In this document: positions 58,684-64,000 of the stretch, one piece after another
Layout of the letters: every line of letters begins with the position of its first letter
Position numbering within the stretch: the stretch's first letter is position 1
Source: Alisma plantago-aquatica
Lineage: Eukaryota > Streptophyta > Magnoliopsida > Alismatales > Alismataceae
Direction of reading: 5' to 3'
Assembly: GCA_963693085.1 (NCBI GenBank)
Contig: OY856411.1
Span: 70,173,001-70,237,000, forward strand
Length of the DNA stretch: 64,000 nt
The notes under the pieces: model-generated
Seen by the model: only the letters and a program-made list of their open reading frames with translations
Told to the model about the DNA's origin: nothing
Databases searched by the model: none
Program-made: the position numbers and the translations under genes

Positions 58684-59834
58684 CATTTAGCATATTCTCT
58701 CCAGTTATTGGTTTCATTCTCCACATATTATACATCTCCATATCACAAAATCCTCTCAAATCCACCAATTCCTTTCCCACCCACCCATATCATGTGTGTA
58801 TCCCTTTCTACAGTGCATGGGGGGTCATATATCCATTTCTCCACACCAAACACTCACTCTCGTCGTATTTGGTGTGTGGGGAGATAGAGACGAGAGGAAG
58901 GGATGAGAAGAGAGAGTGTGAGAGAATATGTATGATAGAGAGAGAGTACGAGAAGAGTTAATATATGTATTCGTGCTATATATGTTCCACGCATGGAGCT
59001 TCGCACTGTTCAGCACATCCGTTCTCTACTTCCAGACATCAATGAAGGATCTTCATTCAGCGTTAACACCGAGTTATTCGCGTTCATACCATGTTATGTA
59101 CGTCAGGTGTTGATGGCGTACTTCAGATGCATTCACATGAGACAGATGGGTGCTTCTTCAGATTTTCAAAAGCTCAGCTAGCCTGCCAATCTACTTCTGC
59201 AAGGTTGATTCATCCAGTTTATCTTCACCGAGTTACTTCATCACGCCTTCTCTGAGCCACATATGCTATTTCGACATCACTTGTTGATGATCTACTTGGG
59301 ACTTTCCTTGATTGATGATCTCCCTTCCCATTAAGCCCCTAAGGTTCATGCGTCAGACTTTTACGGTACCTGCATCGTATCATCCACACATCGTACGTTC
59401 GTGTTAATGCCACGTTATGCAAGTCTTCTCAGACAATTTGAAGATTCTACTACTGCTACATCGACATTGGGCATCTGCGTTCGTGCCGTGTTAAGTACAT
59501 AATCCAAGAAGATGATGTAGTGATGGTGTTGGGGATCGTCTACTCCAAGTGGCGAATTACTGCAGTAGTATCAAGTTCCATTCTTTGGATGCTCTTCATT
59601 CCAAATGCACTCCAAAGACCTTCAAAGCTGAAGGATCTCCAGCCTACAGAATACAATTTCAAAGAAGAGAGGCATTGTCCCCACATGGTTCAGGGGGAGT
59701 ATTAATTAAGGGGGAGTATTAATTTTTGTATGGGAAGTGATATTTATCTTTTATCTTTCATTTATCATTTCTTTTATCGTTTTATAGTCTTGTAACCTCC
59801 AAGCTTTGGACATGTGTTTCACCCATGCTCCAGC
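58684..59834 (+). other. Non-coding 3' interior of element D
   Basis: The element D interior continues after the CACTA (first three bases are the CAT duplication). It includes GAGAGAGA runs near 58,880-58,960 and two GGGGGAGTATTAATT copies near 59,691-59,725 before the polypurine tract. Frames of about 60 codons carry no recognised domain. Confidence 0.65.
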
Positions 59835-59845
59835 TTGAGGGGGAG
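59835..59845 (+). other. Polypurine tract of element D
   Basis: TTGAGGGGGAG directly before the 3' LTR. Confidence 0.85.
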
Positions 59846-60028
59846 TGTTAGAGAGTCTATTATAGCCTATTTAGTTAATAGGTTCATTAGTTAGTGGGCT
59901 TTTGTATCTCAGCCCGTTTAGTTTACTTGCGTCCTAAGTCTTAGGGCGTTTCCCCTCTCCTGTATAAAGGAGAGGGCGTCCAATCTTGTATTCATTCCAT
60001 TGCATTCATTATAATCTTATTCTCAACA
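59846..60028 (+). repeat. 3' LTR of element D
   Basis: It is the partner of 51,000-51,180 and is followed by the ACTAC duplication at 60,029-60,033. Confidence 0.88.
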
Positions 60029-60480
60029 ACTACAATTGAGAGTTATTTTTAAAAATCCAACCATATAGATGGAAAAAGTATCATTTCATCTACCTTCTCA
60101 CAAAAAATCATTGCAACCAAACATTGTTTACATGTTCATATCTACAATATATACTTTTTACATTCAACAGTCACCCTGAAATTCAATATAGAGCATCGAA
60201 AAGTATTTCGTTTTTGTGAATGATCTACAACTTGGATGGTCATGAAATTTTGTAGGAAGGTAAATATTAAGGTATACTTGTAAGCTATACGGTTGAATTA
60301 TGAAAAATTGATTTATGTATAGAGTTATTCAAATGCCTCACATGCTCTCACAAAGATATGTTTATCACTGGATCGTTGTCCTATATATATGTGTATGTGT
60401 GTATGTTTTTATGTGTGCGTGTGTGTGTGCATGTGTGTGTATACATAATATATATACGTATATGCATATATGTATATATT

Positions 60481-60546
60481 GGATTAAGAAAGGCATTCTC
60501 TCCCCCTCTCCCATGCCCGTGACGGAGGTCGAACGTCCAGGAGTGT
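60481..60546 (-). repeat. SINE-like short repeat, copy 2 (truncated)
   Basis: It matches 50,555-50,620 from GGATTAAGAAAGGCA to GGTCGAACGTCCAGGAG, then runs into a TATGTGTGT microsatellite. Confidence 0.65.
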
Positions 60547-60779
60547 ATATGTATGTGTGTGTGTATAGTCACAATATACTCTGTTTTTTTTTCCAAAAAA
60601 ACGCGTATAAAATGCATATTATTCATATTTTGTATATGACGGCCGTTTTAAACTCCAAAACAAAAAATATGTTTTAAACGCTTTTAATTCATGTATTGTG
60701 TTTTAAACGTGTTCAATACGTTTTTTGCCATTTAATACAGTTTTGTACTTTTGTTTCACTTTTTTTTCACATCCTTCTT

Positions 60780-61440
60780 TACTTGCAACAGGGTTCCACT
60801 AAACCCTCCAACCTTCCTCCTCTATCCCCTAACACACCCTGAGCCAAGAGGAGTAGCCCTCTATGTTCTACATGTATGCTACGTATTCCTCCTCCATTCT
60901 CCCCCCTTCTTTGTGCCTGCAGCTCCCACTTCTTCTTCCACCATTCCTCTTCCTCTCTTATTTCTCCCTGCTGCTTGCTTCCACTTCTTCCCCTTCTTCC
61001 TCCTTTGATGTCCCCTCTTCCTCCCCGATTTCTTCCTACTATAGCAATTTCTATTTCTTCCCATTCTTTCTCCTTCATCATCCCCTCTTCCTCCCATTTT
61101 CTTCCTCTTCCTGCTGCTTCCATGTTCCACCTCTTTTTCGTCCTCTCTTCTTTATCTTCCTCCTACATCATATTTGTCCCTTTCTCCTTCCTCCTCTCAT
61201 ATTGCCCATTTTTTCATTTTCTTCTACTTCTTCCCTGTTAGTCACTTAGACAGTTTGTTTCCTATTTATACCATACCATCCTTCTATTATCCATCTTTGG
61301 CTATATTCTCCTTCCTCCCTGATTTCCCCCTTTCTTTTGCTTCCACATATCCTCCAACATCCTCATTCCTGTTCCTCCCGTTCCCAGACTTCAATTACTT
61401 CCCCTTCATCCACCATCCAACATCTTCATCCCCTGTTTCA
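60780..61440 (+). other. Pyrimidine-rich tract of ~660 bp
   Basis: The plus strand is dominated by CTTCTTCC and CCTCC words with few purines. This gives long Ser/Pro/Leu/Phe-rich frames on the plus strand that are composition artefacts. It may be the leader of a decayed LTR element; no partner copy was found. Confidence 0.6.
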
Positions 61441-61798
61441 CCCAAGTTTTGTTTCTTTTATTTTCATTCTTTTTTAGCTCAAGTTGGGATCATTGGACGT
61501 GTGTATTTTACACAAGTCAAACAACATTCAAGCTCAAGATGAGTAATAAGCTTGTCATCCCTCTACAACATCCACTGACCATGTAATCCTTCTGCCTTTT
61601 TTCATTCACTTCTTATTTGCAATATCAATTTGTAATCAGTTATCAGTCTATCGGGTGATTATTCTGAAATTTGTGATACATCTATGTATTAGTCGATCTT
61701 TCAATACTAGGGTAATCAGTTTGATGTCTAGTCGCTTTAAATCATTATATATATGTGTGTGTATATGTTTATATGTGTTTATGTATGTGTATATATAT

Positions 61799-61960
61799 AA
61801 ATGTCCAAATGGGCTCAAACTTTATATATGAGACATTCACATGATGTTTTAGAAGATCAACGGATTAGATTTTAAAAATAAATATTGCATCATGAAAAAA
61901 TACTCGAGTGTATTCTGCTCCAGATACACTCGAGTGTATTCTAGCTTGACTCTCTCTCTT
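61799..61960. mobile_element. MITE family of 49,671, partial copy 3
   Basis: It matches the right half of copy 1, including TCAACGGATTAGATTTT, ATTGCATCATGAAAAA and the terminal TACACTCGAGTGTATTCTAGC. The left half is missing. A TA microsatellite flanks it. Confidence 0.8.
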
Positions 61961-61963
61961 TCT

Positions 61964-61967
61964 CTAT

Positions 61968-62022
<55 letters not shown>

Positions 62023-62025
62023 GAT
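61964..62025. repeat. TA microsatellite
   Basis: (TA)n with single interruptions, next to the MITE end. Confidence 0.85.
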
Positions 62026-62162
62026 CCTTTTTTGTCGACTTTTTTCGAATAATTGACCAAACTTTTACCGTACGTTGACCAATTTTTATCTGAATTTTCC
62101 GCATAATTCCCGAATTCCGAACTTTTCAGCTTGGTTGTAAGTATCCCTAATACCGCATTTGT

Positions 62163-62165
<3 letters not shown>

Positions 62166-62211
<46 letters not shown>
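62166..62211. repeat. TA microsatellite
   Basis: An uninterrupted (AT)n run of about 46 bp. Confidence 0.95.
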
Positions 62212-62214
<3 letters not shown>

Positions 62215-62364
62215 ATAATGATAAGAGAATGTAATAGTTTAGGTAAAGCAGCAATACTCTTCAAAATATTGTATACTAGTGAAAACATGCTTGTCTAAAT
62301 GAATTTGAACTAACTTAGCGTGTTCAATTTAGATATTAATTCCTCTACAATAATATGATTAAAA

Positions 62365-62577
62365 AAATGAGTCATCAAGGAGACTTCCTCTCCCCAACCC
62401 TAACTTGTGGAGGCCTGACATAGGAGTATGGTAAACAAAGTGTACAACCCATCAGTTCCAGCACAAACCGTGTCAGGCATAAATCCCAATTTATTCCTCC
62501 CCATTGGGATTCGAACCTGAGACCTCTGCATGTGGCCACGGTTCGATCACCAATGAGAACACTCTTGTGGGCACATA
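62365..62577 (-). mobile_element. tRNA-derived SINE with 13-bp target duplication
   Basis: A 213-bp insertion is flanked by a perfect AATATGATTAAAA duplication (62,352-62,364 and 62,578-62,590). On the minus strand it has a GGTTCGAATCCC polymerase III B box within a tRNA-like head and ends in a short T run. A T-ended tail rather than poly(A) is known from some plant SINEs such as Au. The homologous site at about 3,060-3,110 has no insertion. I cannot assign it to a named family. Confidence 0.82.
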
Positions 62578-62911
62578 AATATGATTAAAATGGTTAATTG
62601 TATGTGAATATATCTTAGTTGAAACAAACAAGTGCACTAGACTAGTTTAAAATCTGCTAGCATATCATTAAATCGGTATACTCTTTTTTGATATTAATTC
62701 TTATGGGAACCACTTCATATAATTTAGAATGCCGTCGTGAAATTTTTAAATGATGATACTAATATTATAGAGCTAAAACCAATTTATCGTGAATGGGAGT
62801 TTATACACTAGGATTTCATATCTAATATGTGTTCTTTCTTATTTTAGAGAATAAAAGAGAACCCAACAAAGAGTCTTAAGTATATGGTTAATTAAATGTA
62901 TAATCCTTATG

Positions 62912-62994
62912 GGATTAAGAGAGAGATTTCTTCCCCCCCCCACACGCCCGTGGCGAAGGCCGAACACCCGGGAGGGTGGTAAATCAAGGCGGCA
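62912..62994 (-). repeat. SINE-like short repeat, copy 3
   Basis: It matches 50,555-50,636 (GGATTAAGAGAG...GGGAGGGTGGTAAA...CAAGGCGGCA) with several changes, including a C9 run. Confidence 0.6.
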
Positions 62995-63245
62995 ACTGGG
63001 ATAACTTTTGTGGGGTGGGGCTGTAATAAGAGGTTTTGTTCGTGTATATGTGTTTGATTTAGTCAAAACAAGGGTGGTAGAATATACACTATTTTCCTTT
63101 TTCAAAAGAAGAACATACTATTTACTACTACGTTGCTTTAAACAGTTGAAATCTGATCATAACTTTAAGTGGGCATCCTTACATAGAGAAGTTGGGGTGA
63201 GAATAGATGTTAATCCAATAGTTTGATTTGCATTTGTGTATGGAA

Positions 63246-64000
63246 CTAAAAGGAACAAGTCAATATTTAGATCAATGTTCAAAATTTCGTCGAAATTGGC
63301 GAAATTTGGCCAATTATTTCGATGTTGATGGCAATCGGACATAGAAATAGCAGTACCTCTTGTTACATACTTAATTTCTCCAGCATAAAAAAATTCGACG
63401 GTTTTTTTCAAATTTCACCGAAACAGGGGGGTCCGTTGCAAATTAGCCACTTAAGGCTATTATTTTGCCGGTACGGGTCGGGATGCAGCATTGTGCCACC
63501 GAAAAAGAAGACGTCTGCTGTAGATTTTTGCTTGGGCGATTTTGAAGGTTCCAAAGGCTATTTTGAGGGATTTTGAGGTATGTTATCTCTAATCCTCTTC
63601 TTCTTCTCCCCCCATCTAATGTTCTACCCATTCTCTCTCTCTAATCTCTCCTCCTACTATATTTCTCTCTCTATTCTCTTAGATCTAAGGTACTAGATCT
63701 ACCAAAAATGGTGGATCTATGCATTAAATCCTTAAATGGTGTAGATCTAAACATGAATCCTACTAAATATCACTAAATCCATAACCTAAACCCGTATTAC
63801 TACTTAAATCTAATCTTTTTTGCTTAAAAATCATTTTTTAGCATGGAATTGCCTAGATTCATGCTTATATGAATAATATATACTAATATTAACTTAGATT
63901 AAGGTCAAAAATGCATTTTGGAGGTCAAAAATTATGAACTTTTTATTATTTTCGAAAAACCAGACTTAAATTTTTTTTCTATTTTAGTTAAATAAAATGA
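63246..64000. other. Gene-free sequence to the window end
   Basis: No supported gene. CTCTCT runs and repeated AGATCTA words lie near 63,630-63,760. Frames of up to 84 codons have no recognisable motif. Confidence 0.5.

Larger units (their letters stand above)
51000..60028 (+). mobile_element. Non-coding LTR retrotransposon D (LARD-like), split by a CACTA element
   Basis: LTRs are at 51,000-51,180 and 59,846-60,028 (TGTTAGAGAG...CTCAAC(A)), with a 5-bp duplication ACTAC at 50,995-50,999 and 60,029-60,033. The primer site is TTGGTATCAGAG at 51,181-51,192 and the polypurine tract TTGAGGGGGAG at 59,835-59,845. The interior outside the CACTA (51,193-52,238 and 58,684-59,834) has no gag or pol motif. 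Without the CACTA the element is about 2.6 kb, so it is a non-autonomous element mobilised in trans, probably copia-derived judging by the polypurine tract. Confidence 0.88.
50938..60383. mobile_element. MITE with ~60-bp inverted repeats, split by an LTR element
   Basis: The left end 50,938-50,999 and the right end 60,324-60,383 are inverted repeats (shared AGTTATTCAAATGCCTC, CATGCTCTCAC and GGATCG blocks). Between them, outside the LTR element, is 60,034-60,323, which is non-coding. Uninterrupted it would be about 410 bp. The flanks are TATATA runs, so no duplication can be read. Long terminal repeats suggest a Mutator-like MITE, but this is not certain. Confidence 0.7.
62215..63245 (+). repeat. 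Diverged interspersed repeat, copy 3, with two insertions
   Basis: The longest copy of the family seen at 2,915-3,480 and 18,525-18,745. It links the two partial copies into one unit of roughly 700 bp after removing the SINE (62,365-62,577) and the SINE-like piece (62,912-62,994). It is non-coding. Confidence 0.7.

Noticed and set aside
60863..61249. Ser/Leu/Phe-rich 120-128-codon frames
   Set aside because: Product of the pyrimidine-rich tract; no homology and several overlapping frames.
62365..62577. A functional tRNA gene
   Set aside because: Only B-box-type homology with a degenerate head; no full cloverleaf can be read, and the 13-bp duplication marks it as a SINE.

Overview
The window is nuclear DNA from a flowering plant, from a transposon-dominated intergenic region that is AT-rich outside a few GC-rich leaders. 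I see no intact host gene, no rRNA or tRNA gene and no prokaryotic feature. The evidence is nested plant retrotransposons with tRNA-Met primer sites, a CACTA transposon, several MITEs, SINE-like elements and decayed pseudogenes. The species cannot be told from the sequence.

Layout. 1-9.6 kb is old, mostly unrecognisable DNA holding a heavily decayed chromovirus (Ty3/gypsy) pol at 3.7-5.7 kb. 9.67-10.11 kb is a Tourist-like MITE. 10.6-13.0 kb is a non-coding LTR element whose upstream LTR is split by an hAT-type MITE. 13.09-18.33 kb is Ty1/copia element A (minus strand, 5-bp target duplication ATCCT). 19.2-21.6 kb holds a decayed DEAH-box RNA helicase (Prp22-like) pseudogene and its intron on the minus strand. 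21.64-39.67 kb is copia element C (plus strand), cut in its reverse transcriptase/RNase H region by a 13-kb Tekay-type chromovirus (25,923-38,919, target duplication CCGGT) with 4.1-kb LTRs and nearly intact gag and pol. 39.76-41.27 kb is a 5'-truncated LINE. 42.1-49.4 kb is a second, inverted copy of the helicase pseudogene region, interrupted inside the exon by copia element B (42,596-47,831, duplication GTTAC). 49.5-51 kb is a pile-up of a copia C LTR fragment, two head-to-head MITEs, a SINE-like piece and a solo LTR. 50.94-60.38 kb is a three-level nest: a MITE with long inverted repeats, containing a non-coding LTR element (51,000-60,028), containing a 6.4-kb CACTA transposon (52,239-58,683, duplication CAT). 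60.4-64 kb holds a pyrimidine-rich tract, a MITE fragment, microsatellites, a tRNA-type SINE with a 13-bp duplication and a diverged interspersed repeat.

The most notable gene is inside the CACTA element. Thirteen exons on the minus strand (56,279 to 52,862), all with GT-AG introns, give an uninterrupted 793-residue frame. It joins a plant En/Spm Transposase_24-like region to a C-terminal Ulp1 (SUMO-protease-like) domain with His, Asp, Gln and Cys in the canonical spacing. No TNP2 transposase is present, so the element probably depends on another copy to move.

Order of events inferred from nesting: the helicase fragment was duplicated in inverted orientation and decayed; copia B then entered one copy. 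Copia C was in place before the Tekay element entered it. The non-coding LTR element entered a MITE, and the CACTA entered that LTR element. The premature stops in copia A and B are mostly CAG to TAG changes, as expected from deamination of methylated cytosine in silenced plant DNA.
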